From NCBI GenBank assembly GCA_026126065.1, contig JAHCJY010000001.1, positions 824,001 through 888,000 on the forward strand: 64,000 nt of DNA, written 5' to 3'. Source of the DNA: Bauldia sp. GTDB taxonomy: Bacteria > Pseudomonadota > Alphaproteobacteria > Rhizobiales > Kaistiaceae. The position numbers and the translations under genes are program-made. Shown here piece after piece: positions 42,336 through 51,397 of this stretch (position 1 is its first letter; the number at the start of each line of letters is the position of its first letter). The notes below the pieces were generated by a model. It saw nothing but the letters and a program-made list of their open reading frames with translations, had not been told where the DNA came from and ran no database searches.

Positions 42336-43526
42336 CTACGGAACCCGGAACCCGAAGCTGTGGCACTGGCTGCAGTAGTCGACGGGCGCCTGGTGGGCGC
42401 GGTGGCAGGAACTGCATGCGAGGTCGCCAAGATGGGAGGCGTGCGGATTCGGGAAGACCGCGGCCGTCCTCGCTGCAACGGCCGCGAAGGTGCCATGGCA
42501 GTCCAGGCAGATCGTCGTCGAAAGGTTGGCGGCAATCGTGGTCCCGGGCGCCGGTATTTCAGCCGCATGGCAGGACGAACAGGCCAGGCCATACGCGGCA
42601 TGCCTCTCCGCGAGGAGCGCAAGCGCGGGGGTATGCGGCGCTACCTCAGGGGGAGTGGCGACGGGCGGCATCGGTGTCACGTCGTCAGCCGCCGCTATCG
42701 GGGCCTCCGCTGGTGTCGCCACGCCCAGGACGGACCTCAGGTTTTCAAGGAGCGGCCCGTAACCCCAGTCGCCGAGCCAGAACCGAACCATGTTGCTGAT
42801 GCCGGCAGAGGTTCGCGTGGCGCCCGTGATCCCGTCGATCTCGTAGGGGCCTGTCGCACCATCGCGGACAACCGCGATGCGGATTGCCCCGGTCTCATCG
42901 GCGATACGCGTGCCGGGCCACAGTGCCTGCCAGGCCGCTTCCTCGATGCGCGCGCCGAGGCCGGGAGTCTCGCCCTGGTCGTAAACGCTGAGCGCGGCGA
43001 CAGTCACCAGATCTCCCTCGAGCGCGAGATAGGCGGAGATCGTCGATTGGTAGCCGCTGCCATAGACTGGCAGCACGAGGAGGACGAGCCGGTCGTCGCG
43101 CGTCAGGAGATGGACAACGGCCTCGCTGGCACGGCGGCGGATGCCGGCGATGTCGGCCCCGGACGGCAGCGCCACGCTCCGCAAAGGGTCGGCCGCGGCG
43201 GCTCTTGCGTCGAAGTCGGTAGGCGCCTCCACGTCGACAAAAGTGCCGGTGGCGAGGTCGACGAGTCTTGTCTCGAGCGCATCCGCGCCTGCCTCGCCGA
43301 CGATGCGGGCGAGGTCGGGAACGGCGGCAAGAATTGCTGCGAGCCGTTCCTGCCTTTGCCGATCGGCGTTCTCCTGCTGGATAGGCCGGAGAGCAACGGA
43401 CGCCACGGTGACCGCGCCGGCTGAGACGAGGGCCACGAGGAGCGCGACGCCGAAGGTCTTCGCCCTGCTCTCGTTGGGCAGGGCCAGGAAGCGGCGCCAG
43501 AGGGTGAGCGGGTTCAGGAAAGCCAA
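42336..43526 (-). CDS. nqrC: NqrC-like FMN subunit fused to a tetraheme cytochrome c domain
   Basis: A 396-residue two-part protein. Residues 1-260 are an NqrC: one membrane helix (FGVALLVALVSAGAVTVASV), a periplasmic FMN domain with GETPGLGARIEE and the attachment motif GITGATRTS, where Thr 237 would carry FMN bound as a phosphoester. After an Ala/Pro linker (265-290), residues 290-396 hold four CxxCH sites (about 316, 340, 371 and 385: CSSCH, CLDCH, CSSCH, CSQCH) plus extra His residues. The spacing and text resemble the tetraheme domain of Shewanella flavocytochrome c3. Ordinary NqrC ends before this domain. The TTG start overlaps the nqrB end by 13 bp and is uncertain. Confidence 0.88.
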   Translation of the reverse strand: MAFLNPLTLWRRFLALPNESRAKTFGVALLVALVSAGAVTVASVALRPIQQENADRQRQERLAAILAAVPDLARIVGEAGADALETRLVDLATGTFVDVEAPTDFDARAAAADPLRSVALPSGADIAGIRRRASEAVVHLLTRDDRLVLLVLPVYGSGYQSTISAYLALEGDLVTVAALSVYDQGETPGLGARIEEAAWQALWPGTRIADETGAIRIAVVRDGATGPYEIDGITGATRTSAGISNMVRFWLGDWGYGPLLENLRSVLGVATPAEAPIAAADDVTPMPPVATPPEVAPHTPALALLAERHAAYGLACSSCHAAEIPAPGTTIAANLSTTICLDCHGTFAAVAARTAAVFPNPHASHLGDLACSSCHRAHQAPVDYCSQCHSFGFRVP

Positions 43527-44362
43527 GGTGCACGTCGTCTCAGATGTGGCATCAGCCGCACTGCGATCTGGTCGAGGAGCGGTGCGAAGACGGACGCCAG
43601 GAGGATCGCGAAGATCACCCCGACCGCGCCGGACCCAAACAGCACTGCGAGCACCCCGATGAGGAGGCCGTAGATCCACCGTGACGGGTTTGTCGATGCG
43701 GCGCACACCGGGTCCGCCGCAAGGAAGACCATGCCGAACGCGACCGGCGCCGACAGGATGAGGTCGGCATCAAGCGAGCCCGCGACCCACGACGCGAGGA
43801 TCAGCCCCGCATATCCGCCGAGGAGAATGCGCCAGGAGATCACCCGGAACAGCAGCAGCATGACCGCGCCGAGTAAGGCGGGCCACGGGTCGAGGGCCGC
43901 CGACGCGGTCGCCATTTCGGCGGGAAAGGAGAAGCTGAAGAAGGCGAGGCCCACCACCGCCGGGTTCAGAAACGATCGGCCGCGGCCACCGAAAATGAGC
44001 TCGCCAAGGACGACGCCGACCGTCGTCGCGAGCGCCAGCTGCCACAGAGACGCCGAAAGCGGGAGCAGCAGGCTCATCGTGATCGCGGTCACGACGCTGT
44101 CCCAGCCGACAGGGCTACCTCGTGTGAATCCGAACAGCACCTGCCATCCGAGCGTGAAGGCGAGCGCGACGCCGAGGAGGCGCACGAGACCACTGCCGCC
44201 GTCGGCAAAGATGGCCACCGCCAGGGAAGGCAGGACCGCGGCCAGAAACGCGAGCGATACCCGGTCGACGGTCCACCCTGACCGGATCTGGACCGTGGGC
44301 CGGAGGCCATTGCCGGCAAGGCCGGCCGAGTCCGGTCGTTCCGGAGGAGCGTTGACGTTCAC
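43514..44362 (-). CDS. nqrB: NqrB-like membrane subunit, shortened and lacking the FMN-Thr motif
   Basis: A 282-residue membrane protein of the NqrB/RnfD family, far shorter than typical NqrB (about 400). Recognisable blocks are GWQVLFGFTRGSPVGWDSVV, ELIFGGRGRSFLNPAVVGLA and FLAADPVCAASTNPSRWIYG with GVLAVLF. In standard NqrB a segment with S-G-A-T, whose Thr carries FMN, lies after the RSFLNPA helix; here FSFPAEMATASAALDPW passes directly to the next helix and no such motif exists. The subunit may provide structure or an ion path without that flavin. Start overlaps the nqrA stop by 4 bp. Confidence 0.88.
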   Translation of the reverse strand: MNVNAPPERPDSAGLAGNGLRPTVQIRSGWTVDRVSLAFLAAVLPSLAVAIFADGGSGLVRLLGVALAFTLGWQVLFGFTRGSPVGWDSVVTAITMSLLLPLSASLWQLALATTVGVVLGELIFGGRGRSFLNPAVVGLAFFSFSFPAEMATASAALDPWPALLGAVMLLLFRVISWRILLGGYAGLILASWVAGSLDADLILSAPVAFGMVFLAADPVCAASTNPSRWIYGLLIGVLAVLFGSGAVGVIFAILLASVFAPLLDQIAVRLMPHLRRRAPWLS

Positions 44363-45612
44363 GCGTCGAGCGCCAGGTCGTCGAGGACCGTGCGCAGCAT
44401 GGCGGCGTAGTCGGCCCCGCTGACGCAGAGATACGAGAGCAATGCCATGTCCTCTTCCGCGAGCGCGAGGCAGCCCAGGGATGCGGCGGTCTCGGCATCG
44501 CCGATGCTCAGCGCCCGCAGGAGGGGAACGGCCGGGACTCCGGCCACCTCGGCGCGAGCGAGGTCAGGCAGGGGTATGACGGGTGCCGGAGCGCGTGGCC
44601 TGATACCCAGGAGCCGCGAGAGGAACGGCAGTCCGGACTCCGGGCGTGCGGCATCGAGGACCGAGATCTGGGTGTCGAACCGTCCAAGCCAGGAGCCTTC
44701 GCGGCCATGAAGCGGCGACCCGGACACGACCCGGCAGGGTCCTTCGCCGACCTCGTTCCGCATGAGATCGTCAAGATTCGCTCCGATCACCGTGCGAACC
44801 AGGCGAGGCTCCCTCGCGCCCGGTCCTCCGATCGCAACGACACGCTCGTTCACCAGTTCGCCCGTCGACAGCAGCCGGCCGATGGCCGCGACCTCCTGCC
44901 AGCCGATGTGCCACACCACCCGCCCGTCGCCGACCGGCGCCAGATGGTGGATGTGGGTGCTGGGCAGTCCGGCCGGGTGCGGGCCATCGAAACAAACGGT
45001 CCTCGTATTGGGCCGAATGGACGCAACGAGCGGCGGTCCGGGTCCCTGACACACGAAGACCGGACCTTCCGTGAGTGCGCCCATGGCATCGACGCCCCGC
45101 GCGAGGTCGTCTTCCATGCCCTTGAGCGCGGCCGCAGGATCGACCGCCAGCGGGCTGGTGTCCATGGCCGTGACAAGGACGGCGTCGGGCGTGCTGTCGG
45201 CCTTGGGGATGACGCCGAAGGGGCGGGTGCGAAAGGCGGTCCACAGCCCGCTCCTGTGGAGCAGTTCGCGCAGTGCGGCAATGCCGGAGGAGCCGAACTG
45301 CGAGGCGCGCGTGGACGCGCCGGTGATATCGATCGTCACGACCTCTACGCTCCGGTGCGGTCCGCGCGTGACTGCACGGACCACGCCGTTCACCGGCGAC
45401 GGCACGACGACAGCGCTGTGGCGATCGACGAGAACCGCCTCGCCGACGGCGACCACGGCGCCGGGCTTCAGCTGGGGCCTCAAGGTCAGCCCCGGATAGT
45501 CTGTACCAAGAAGGGATATCGAACGAACGGACTGCGCGGTCCCAATGTTCTGCTTGGGTGCGCCACCAATAACCACATCGAAACCTTTGCGGATTCGAAA
45601 AGTCTGGCTCAC
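44359..45612 (-). CDS. nqrA: NqrA-like subunit
   Basis: A 417-residue cytoplasmic-side subunit of the NQR complex. Family segments are IRKGFDVVIGGAPKQNI, GLTLRPQLKPGAVVAVGE, SPVNGVVRAV, GLWTAFRTRPFGVIPKADS and HPAGLPSTHIHHLAPV. It is somewhat shorter than the usual 445 residues. It is the first gene of the minus-strand half of the divergon, followed by nqrB and nqrC with overlaps. An FNR-type box lies 62 bp ahead of the ATG, shared with the divergent flavoprotein operon. Confidence 0.92.
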   Translation of the reverse strand: MSQTFRIRKGFDVVIGGAPKQNIGTAQSVRSISLLGTDYPGLTLRPQLKPGAVVAVGEAVLVDRHSAVVVPSPVNGVVRAVTRGPHRSVEVVTIDITGASTRASQFGSSGIAALRELLHRSGLWTAFRTRPFGVIPKADSTPDAVLVTAMDTSPLAVDPAAALKGMEDDLARGVDAMGALTEGPVFVCQGPGPPLVASIRPNTRTVCFDGPHPAGLPSTHIHHLAPVGDGRVVWHIGWQEVAAIGRLLSTGELVNERVVAIGGPGAREPRLVRTVIGANLDDLMRNEVGEGPCRVVSGSPLHGREGSWLGRFDTQISVLDAARPESGLPFLSRLLGIRPRAPAPVIPLPDLARAEVAGVPAVPLLRALSIGDAETAASLGCLALAEEDMALLSYLCVSGADYAAMLRTVLDDLALDA

Positions 45613-45667
45613 AATCCACGAGTCCTTGTTCGACGAACATCAATCGCGCACTATCGTCTACCGCCAA

Positions 45668-45681
45668 TTGATCCAGGTCAA
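45668..45681. promoter_or_regulatory. FNR/FixK-type box in the NQR divergon
   Basis: TTGATCCAGGTCAA sits between nqrA (centre 62 bp from the start) and the flavoprotein gene (84 bp). On the plus side a -10-like TAGCAT (45703-45708) is 31 bp from the centre, consistent with class II activation of the flavoprotein-nqrDEF operon. The minus-side -10 is weaker. Confidence 0.7.
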
Positions 45682-45758
45682 ATCACGACCGCTCCCAGAG
45701 GCTAGCATTTGATTGCATTGCCACTCGCGGAGAAGCCGCGCGCACACAAGGACACGTC

Positions 45759-47339
45759 ATGACCGACCAACCCCGCAAGATCAGCCGCCGCACCCTTCTG
45801 GCCGCCGCGCCGGCTGCTGGCGCAGTCGCCCTGACCGGAGTGAGCACCTCGGCGTTCGCCGCCGCCGCTGTGCCGGAGCGATGGGACGTCGAAACGGAGG
45901 TCCTCGTGCTCGGTTTCGGGGGCGCCGGGGCAGTCGCTGCCGTCACGGCGCATGATGCCGGGGCACGCGTCCTCGTTATCGAGAAGCAGGCCGCCGCAGG
46001 GCACACCTCCAACACCCAGATGAGCCTGGGCGTCTTCCTTTCGCCCGACAATGTGGACGACACGATCGCCTATATGGACGTCGCGTCGCGGGTGAATGTC
46101 GACATGCCCGGGTCGAAGGATCTCGACGACGAGACGATCCGCGTCTGGGCCGAGGAAAGCGTGCGCAACCGCGACTGGCTCACCGCGATGGGAGCGTCGG
46201 GATTCACGCTCTTCGCGAATTCGGGCCGCGATCCGGACTGGCCCGGCAACAGCGCGATCAAGGCCTACCAGCTGGCGAAGCCTGACGGCACTGCGGGCGT
46301 CGGGGTGGACTTCTTCGCGTTCCTCGAGGGCCTCGTCACCGCGCGCGGCATCGGGGTCCTGTGGGGCATGGCGGCCAGTCGCCTGATCCGGGGCGCCGAC
46401 GGCGCCATCCTCGGCGCGCTCGCCGACGGACCGGGCGGGCGGCAGATCGCGATCCGGGCCTCCCGTGCCGTCGTCGTGACCACCGGTGGCTTCGAGTTCG
46501 ATGAAGCCGCGCAACGGACCTACATGGCGGCCTATCCGATGACCTACTACGGCAATCCGGACAACACCGGGGACGGGATGCGGATGTGCCAGGAGGTCGG
46601 CTCGGATCTCTGGCACATGACGGTCCTCGGCGGCGGCCTCAAGTTCAAGTTCGACGACTTCCCGACGGCCTTTGCGCCGAGTTTCGGCACCGGCAGCTAC
46701 ATGGTCGTCGACAAGACGGGCGAGCGCTACAAGTCCGAGACGCTGCTGGGCGGTTACTCCGGTTACTGGAACGTGCTTGTCTACGACACCGAGGAATACA
46801 CGTGGCCGAGGATACCCAGCTGGTTCGTCTTCGATGAGAAGCGCAGGACGGCCGGAAGACTCGTTCCGACGCTGTTCGGTGCCGCCGGGCCCATCGGCAT
46901 GTACGAATGGAGCGCAGACAACAGTGCCGAAATCGCCCGCGGCTGGATCCTTAGCAGCGACACGATCGAGGGCCTTGCGGCGCAGATGAACGTCGATCCC
47001 GCAGCGCTCGCGGCGCAGGCAGCGCAGTTCAACGATGCGGTCGCCGCCGGCAACGATGCCGCCTTCGGACGCCCGGCCGGATCGATGGCTGCCCTGGACG
47101 CGCCGCCCTACTATGCGGTCGCCCTTTGGCCCGGCCTCAACAACACGTTCGGCGGTCCACGGCGGAACGCGCGCGGGCAGGTCCTGGATGTCTTCGGAGC
47201 GCCAATCCGGCGCCTCTACAGCGCGGGTGAGCTTGGTTCGATCTTCGTCCAGTATCCACAGGGCGGTGCCAATGTCGGCGAGTGCCTTGCCTTCGGCCGT
47301 GTCGCTGGCGCGAACGCGGCTGCCGAGACCCCGGCCTAA
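45759..47339 (+). CDS. Tat-exported FAD-binding reductase (fumarate/urocanate reductase superfamily)
   Basis: A 526-residue flavoprotein. A twin-arginine signal (ISRRTLLAAAPAAGAVALTG; cleavage near FAAAA) indicates export of the folded, FAD-loaded protein. The dinucleotide-binding fold is VLVLGFGGAGAVAAVTAHDAG with VIEKQ, and the C-terminal FAD-contact block is NNTFGGPRRNARGQVLD, LYSAGELGS and GGANVGECLAFGRVAG. It lacks its own heme or FMN domain, unlike Shewanella flavocytochrome c3 and UrdA; the tetraheme domain fused to NqrC could be its electron donor. The substrate cannot be read from sequence: the HTMGG segment of true fumarate reductases is absent. 3-ketosteroid-dehydrogenase-like flavoproteins are an alternative relationship. 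Confidence 0.85.
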   Translation: MTDQPRKISRRTLLAAAPAAGAVALTGVSTSAFAAAAVPERWDVETEVLVLGFGGAGAVAAVTAHDAGARVLVIEKQAAAGHTSNTQMSLGVFLSPDNVDDTIAYMDVASRVNVDMPGSKDLDDETIRVWAEESVRNRDWLTAMGASGFTLFANSGRDPDWPGNSAIKAYQLAKPDGTAGVGVDFFAFLEGLVTARGIGVLWGMAASRLIRGADGAILGALADGPGGRQIAIRASRAVVVTTGGFEFDEAAQRTYMAAYPMTYYGNPDNTGDGMRMCQEVGSDLWHMTVLGGGLKFKFDDFPTAFAPSFGTGSYMVVDKTGERYKSETLLGGYSGYWNVLVYDTEEYTWPRIPSWFVFDEKRRTAGRLVPTLFGAAGPIGMYEWSADNSAEIARGWILSSDTIEGLAAQMNVDPAALAAQAAQFNDAVAAGNDAAFGRPAGSMAALDAPPYYAVALWPGLNNTFGGPRRNARGQVLDVFGAPIRRLYSAGELGSIFVQYPQGGANVGECLAFGRVAGANAAAETPA

Positions 47340-47354
47340 CCGGAGCAGTGCGCC

Positions 47355-48014
47355 GTGCCGTCGACGATCCAGAGGCTGACCAACCCGCTGGTCGCCGACA
47401 ACCCGATCGCGGTGCAGATCCTCGGGGTCTGCTCCGCCCTCGCGGTCACGACTTCGCTCATCACGGCGTTGACGATGAGCGCGGCCCTCACGGTCGTCCT
47501 GTCCCTTTCGAATGCGACGATCAGCCTGATCCGCCGGCACGTGCCGACCGCGATCAGGCTGATCGTCCAGATCACGATCATCGCCTCGCTGGTGATCGTC
47601 GCTGATCAGCTTCTGAAGGCCTATGCGTTCGAAATCAGCCAGCGGCTGTCGATCTTCGTCGGTCTGATCGTTACGAACTGCCTTGTCCTCGGCCGCGCCG
47701 AGAGCTTCGCGATGCGGAACCCGGTATGGCCGAGCTTCCTCGACGGCCTCGGCAACGGGCTCGGCTACAGCCTCATCCTGATCATCGTCGGCAGCATCCG
47801 CGAGCTGTTCGGCGCCGGCACGCTCCTTGGCCTCGTCGTCTTCCGGACCGTTGAGGACGGCGGGTGGTATCAGCCGCTCGGCCTGATGCTCCTGGCGCCG
47901 AGCGCGTTTCTTGTGATCGGTCTTCTCGTCTGGCTGATCCGCAGCTGGCGGACCGAGCAGGTCGAGGCGTCGCCATACGCGGTGCGCACGAAGCCGGAGC
48001 CGGCGGGCGAATGA
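47355..48014 (+). CDS. nqrD: NqrD-like membrane subunit
   Basis: A 219-residue six-helix membrane protein. The NqrD signatures are [18 protein letters not shown] and [19 protein letters not shown]; the two cysteines bind the intramembrane 2Fe-2S cluster together with those of Nqr[13 protein letters not shown] and [18 protein letters not shown] follow. GTG 47355 has GGAG about 9 bases upstream and lies 15 bp after the flavoprotein stop, so both are in one transcript. The stop overlaps the nqrE start. Confidence 0.94.
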   Translation: MPSTIQRLTNPLVADNPIAVQILGVCSALAVTTSLITALTMSAALTVVLSLSNATISLIRRHVPTAIRLIVQITIIASLVIVADQLLKAYAFEISQRLSIFVGLIVTNCLVLGRAESFAMRNPVWPSFLDGLGNGLGYSLILIIVGSIRELFGAGTLLGLVVFRTVEDGGWYQPLGLMLLAPSAFLVIGLLVWLIRSWRTEQVEASPYAVRTKPEPAGE

Positions 48015-48613
48015 CCGAGCTCTTTCTCCGGTCGGTGTTCAGCGAGAATCTCGCGCTGAGCTTCTTCCTCGGCATATGCACATTCCTCGCCATCTCGAAG
48101 AAGGTGGGGACCGCCGTCGGCCTCGGCGTGGCAGTGATCGCGGTCCAGACGATCACCGTGCCGCTGAACCAGTTGATCCACGATCGGCTGCTGTCCGCCG
48201 GGGCGTGGGCGTGGGCCGGGCTGCCGGACGTCGACCTCAGCTTCCTTAGCCTCATCACCTTCATCGGGCTGATCGCCGCCGTCGTGCAGGTGCTCGAGAT
48301 GATCCTCGACCGCTACTTCCAGCCGCTCTATCGCGCGCTCGGGGTCTTCCTGCCGCTCATCACGGTGAACTGCGCCATCCTCGGCGGCAGCCTCTTCATG
48401 TTGGAGCGCCAGTACGACTTCGGCGAGAGCGTGGTCTGGGGCTTCGGCACCGGCGTTGGCTGGGCGCTCGCCATCATCGCCTTCGCGGCGATCCGGGAAA
48501 GGCTGCGCTATGCCGACATTCCGAAGGGCCTAGAGGGACTTGGCTCGGCGTTCATCGTGGCGGGGCTGATGTCGATGGGCTTCACCGCCTTCGCCGGGGT
48601 CGGCGCGTCATGA
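48011..48613 (+). CDS. nqrE: NqrE-like membrane subunit
   Basis: A 200-residue six-helix membrane protein. The cluster-binding Cys residues appear in [20 protein letters not shown] and [18 protein letters not shown]. Other conserved parts are [17 protein letters not shown] and [20 protein letters not shown]. It pairs with NqrD to hold the 2Fe-2S centre that passes electrons across the membrane. Start and stop both overlap neighbouring genes by 4 bp. Confidence 0.95.
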   Translation: MTELFLRSVFSENLALSFFLGICTFLAISKKVGTAVGLGVAVIAVQTITVPLNQLIHDRLLSAGAWAWAGLPDVDLSFLSLITFIGLIAAVVQVLEMILDRYFQPLYRALGVFLPLITVNCAILGGSLFMLERQYDFGESVVWGFGTGVGWALAIIAFAAIRERLRYADIPKGLEGLGSAFIVAGLMSMGFTAFAGVGAS

Positions 48614-49830
48614 CGGAGGCGCTCCTCGGTGTCGGCCTTCTCACGGCCGTTGTGCTGCTGCTGTCCTCGGCGGTCATGGCGGCGCGATCGTGGCTCCTCC
48701 CGGGAGGGGCGGTCGACATCACTGTCAACGGCGCGCGGTCCCTGTCCGGACCCGCGGGGGCAAGCCTCCTGGGCGTGCTCCACGACGCGGGAATTCCCGT
48801 TCCCGCTTCCTGCGGCGGCAAGGGCACGTGCGGTCTCTGTCGCGTCACGCTGAAAGAGGATGGCGGAATGCCGTCGCCGGCCGAAACCGCGAGGCTATCG
48901 CGAGGCGAGCTGCGGAAGGGGCTGCGGCTCGCGTGCCAGGTGCGGCTGAGGAAAGACCTTGCCGTCGCGGTCTCCGAGAGCCTTTTCGGCGTGAGCCGCT
49001 GGACCTGCACCGTCCGCTCGGCGCGAACGCTCTCGCCTTTGATTCGCGAAGTCGTACTGGCCCTCCCGACCGACGGGCGCCTGACCTTCCGGCCCGGCGC
49101 CTTCGTGACCGTGACCGCGCCGCCCTACGAGCTCTCCTTCGCCGGGATGGAGATCGGCGAGGCACATCAGGCGGATTGGGATCGGCTGGGGCTTCGGAAG
49201 CTCCACTCGACGAACCGGGAGACGGTCCGGCGGGCGTATTCGATCGCCAACAAGCCCGACCAGGCCGACTGCATCGTGCTGCTCGTCAGGCTCGCCCTCC
49301 CGCCGCCGGCGGCAGCCGGTGCGCCGCCGGGCGTGGTCTCGTCCTATCTGTTTGGGCTTGCGCCAGGGGACACGGTGGAGGTCGAGGGGCCGCATGGCGA
49401 GTTCATGGCGCACGAAGGCGACCGCGAGATGATCTTCATCGGAGGCGGCGTCGGCATGGCTCCCCTCCGGGCAATCATCTTCGATCAGCTCGATCACCAC
49501 GGGACTTCCCGGCGGATCAGCTTCTGGTACGGCGCTCGGAGTGCGATCGACCTCTTCTACGTCGAGGAGTTCGAGGCGCTGAAAGCCCGTCACCCGAACT
49601 TCGACTGGACGGTCGCGCTGTCCGATCCTCAGGCCGAGGATGCGTGGACGGGGGCGACGGGGTTCATCCACAACGTGGTGTACGAGCGCCACCTCCGCGA
49701 TCACCCGGCCCCGGAAGACTGCGAATACTATCTGTGCGGCCCACCGCTGATGGTGAAGGCGGTCCTGGCCATGCTCGACGAACTGGGTGTCGATCCGGAC
49801 GCCATCTTCTTCGACGATTTCGGGAGCTGA
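48610..49830 (+). CDS. nqrF: NqrF-like NADH-oxidising subunit
   Basis: A 406-residue protein with an N-terminal membrane helix ([20 protein letters not shown]), a plant-type 2Fe-2S ferredoxin domain ([12 protein letters not shown] and later LACQV) and a ferredoxin-reductase domain binding FAD ([11 protein letters not shown]) and NADH ([24 protein letters not shown]). It accepts electrons from NADH on the cytoplasmic face and passes them to the NqrDE cluster. The complete set of NqrF motifs makes NADH the likely donor of the system. Confidence 0.95.
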   Translation: MTEALLGVGLLTAVVLLLSSAVMAARSWLLPGGAVDITVNGARSLSGPAGASLLGVLHDAGIPVPASCGGKGTCGLCRVTLKEDGGMPSPAETARLSRGELRKGLRLACQVRLRKDLAVAVSESLFGVSRWTCTVRSARTLSPLIREVVLALPTDGRLTFRPGAFVTVTAPPYELSFAGMEIGEAHQADWDRLGLRKLHSTNRETVRRAYSIANKPDQADCIVLLVRLALPPPAAAGAPPGVVSSYLFGLAPGDTVEVEGPHGEFMAHEGDREMIFIGGGVGMAPLRAIIFDQLDHHGTSRRISFWYGARSAIDLFYVEEFEALKARHPNFDWTVALSDPQAEDAWTGATGFIHNVVYERHLRDHPAPEDCEYYLCGPPLMVKAVLAMLDELGVDPDAIFFDDFGS

Positions 49831-49831
49831 G

Positions 49832-50806
49832 ATGTCGATCAGCCGCCGCGAAGTTCTGCTTGGTGGAGCCGCGCTGATGATGGCGCCGGCACTGCCGGCG
49901 CACGGGGCCGGGGCAACCGTCGTCGGCGGACCGGCCTTCGGCAGCTACTGGCGCCTGGCGTTGCCGGACACTGCCAGCGCGCCCCACGCCGGCGAGGCGG
50001 TGCAGGCGGTGGTCTCGGCCATCGACGCGAGCATGTCGCCATACCGGTCGACGTCGGCGCTATCGCACTTCAACCTTGCCCGCACCACCGACTGGATTCC
50101 GCTCCCCGACGAGGTCTGCGTGCTCGTCGCGGCATCTCTCGGCGTTGCCACGGCGACGGAGGGCGCTTTCGATCCGACCGTCGGCCCGATGGTCGGGCGC
50201 TTCGGGTTCGGTCCAATCATCGAAGGCTCCACGACAGGGTCCTATCGCGGGCTCGAGGTCGCAGAAGGCGCGGTCCGCAAGACGTCTTCCGACCTCACCC
50301 TCGACCTCTGCGGCATCGCAAAGGGATACGCGCTCGACCGCGCGGCAGATGCGCTGGCGGCGATCGGGGAGAGCGACTTCCTGCTCGAGCTTGGCGGTGA
50401 GGTCCTGGCACGCGGTGCCCATCCTTCCGGCCGGCCATGGCAGGTAGGCGTCGAGATGCCCTTCGCGCCGGCGGGAACGATCGGCCATCTCGTTCGCCCG
50501 GCCAGCCTTGCGCTCGCGACGTCCGGTCCGGCCACACAGAGTTACGAGGTCGAAGGTCGAATCTACTCCCACGTCGTCGATCCGCGACTGCATGCCCTGG
50601 CCGACGGTTCGATCGCGTCCGTCACGGTCATGATGCCGACGGGTGTTGCGGCGGATGCCTACGCGACCGCCCTGATGGCCATGGGAGCGGCGGACGCCAT
50701 TCCCTTCGCCGAGCTCCGTGCCATTCGCGCGCTGTTCCAGCTCTGGACGGGTGGAAGCCTGTCGGAACGGACGACAGCGGGCTTCAACGAATTCATCGAG
50801 ACCTAG
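49832..50806 (+). CDS. apbE: FAD:protein FMN transferase ApbE
   Basis: A 324-residue ApbE with a Tat-type signal peptide (ISRREVLLGGAALMMAPALP). Motifs include SPYRSTSALSHFN, GAFDPTVGPMVGRFGFG, LDLCGIAKGYALDRAADAL and LELGGEVLARG, and the metal-binding Asp near VAADAYATALMAMG. ApbE splits FAD and attaches FMN through a phosphodiester link to Thr in S/T-G-A-T motifs of exported proteins, here most likely NqrC Thr 237. Its presence in the operon supports a flavinylated product. It starts 1 bp after the nqrF stop. Confidence 0.95.
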   Translation: MSISRREVLLGGAALMMAPALPAHGAGATVVGGPAFGSYWRLALPDTASAPHAGEAVQAVVSAIDASMSPYRSTSALSHFNLARTTDWIPLPDEVCVLVAASLGVATATEGAFDPTVGPMVGRFGFGPIIEGSTTGSYRGLEVAEGAVRKTSSDLTLDLCGIAKGYALDRAADALAAIGESDFLLELGGEVLARGAHPSGRPWQVGVEMPFAPAGTIGHLVRPASLALATSGPATQSYEVEGRIYSHVVDPRLHALADGSIASVTVMMPTGVAADAYATALMAMGAADAIPFAELRAIRALFQLWTGGSLSERTTAGFNEFIET

Positions 50807-50817
50807 AGGAAGCCTCC

Positions 50818-50991
50818 ATGACCACGTTTCTCCTCGCGCTCGCCCTTGTCACCGCCTCCATCGGGGCCCTCGCGGTAGGCGTGCTGGTCGGTCGCAAGCC
50901 GATCAGCGGCAGTTGTGGCGGGCTCGCATGCATTCCCGGCGTCGAGTGCGGCGCCTGCACAAGACCGCATCGACGCGAGGGAGCCGAGTGA
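50818..50991 (+). CDS. nqrM: NqrM-like maturation factor
   Basis: A 57-residue membrane protein: one helix (LLALALVTASIGALAVGVLV) followed by GRKPISGSCGGLACIPGVEC and GACTR. The GRKPI-GSCGG motif and the four cysteines are characteristic of NqrM (DUF539), needed for iron insertion between NqrD and NqrE in Vibrio. It is too small for many gene callers. The ATG follows GAGGAAGCC, 11 bp after apbE, and its stop overlaps the next start (TGATG). Confidence 0.92.
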   Translation: MTTFLLALALVTASIGALAVGVLVGRKPISGSCGGLACIPGVECGACTRPHRREGAE

Positions 50992-51392
50992 TGCGGCGCC
51001 CCCGGGTCGAGGACTACATGGCGACCGATCTTCTCGTCCTGCCGCCCGGGATGGAGATCAACGGCGCCGTCCGGATTCTGCTCGATCGCGGATTCTCCGG
51101 CGCACCGGTCGTGGACGAGAACCGCAAGCTTCTCGGTGTCCTTTCGAAGAAGGACTGCCTCCGCGCCGCGCTCAACGCCAGCTACTATCAGCAATGGGGC
51201 GGGCTCGTTCGCGACTACATGACCACTCCCGTGGAGACCCTGGAGGCGGACCTGGATCTGGTTCAGGCGGTCGAAGTATTTCTCAATAGCCACTATCGAA
51301 GATTTCCAGTCCTTCGTGACGGTGTTCTGGTCGGACAGATCAGCCGAGCTGATCTTCTCAGAGCGATGTCAGAACAATGGACGTCGACATAA
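50991..51392 (+). CDS. Two-CBS-domain protein
   Basis: A 133-residue protein made of a CBS pair: VEDYMATDLLVLPPGMEING with FSGAPVVDENRKLLGVLSKK, then VRDYMTTPVETLEADLDLVQ with YRRFPVLRDGVLVGQISRAD. CBS pairs bind adenosine nucleotides and act as energy or redox-state sensors. The gene is translationally coupled to nqrM, so it may adjust the NQR-like system to adenylate or NAD(H) levels. The C-terminal tail is short, with no extra domain. Confidence 0.92.
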   Translation: MRRPRVEDYMATDLLVLPPGMEINGAVRILLDRGFSGAPVVDENRKLLGVLSKKDCLRAALNASYYQQWGGLVRDYMTTPVETLEADLDLVQAVEVFLNSHYRRFPVLRDGVLVGQISRADLLRAMSEQWTST

Positions 51393-51397
51393 TGGAT

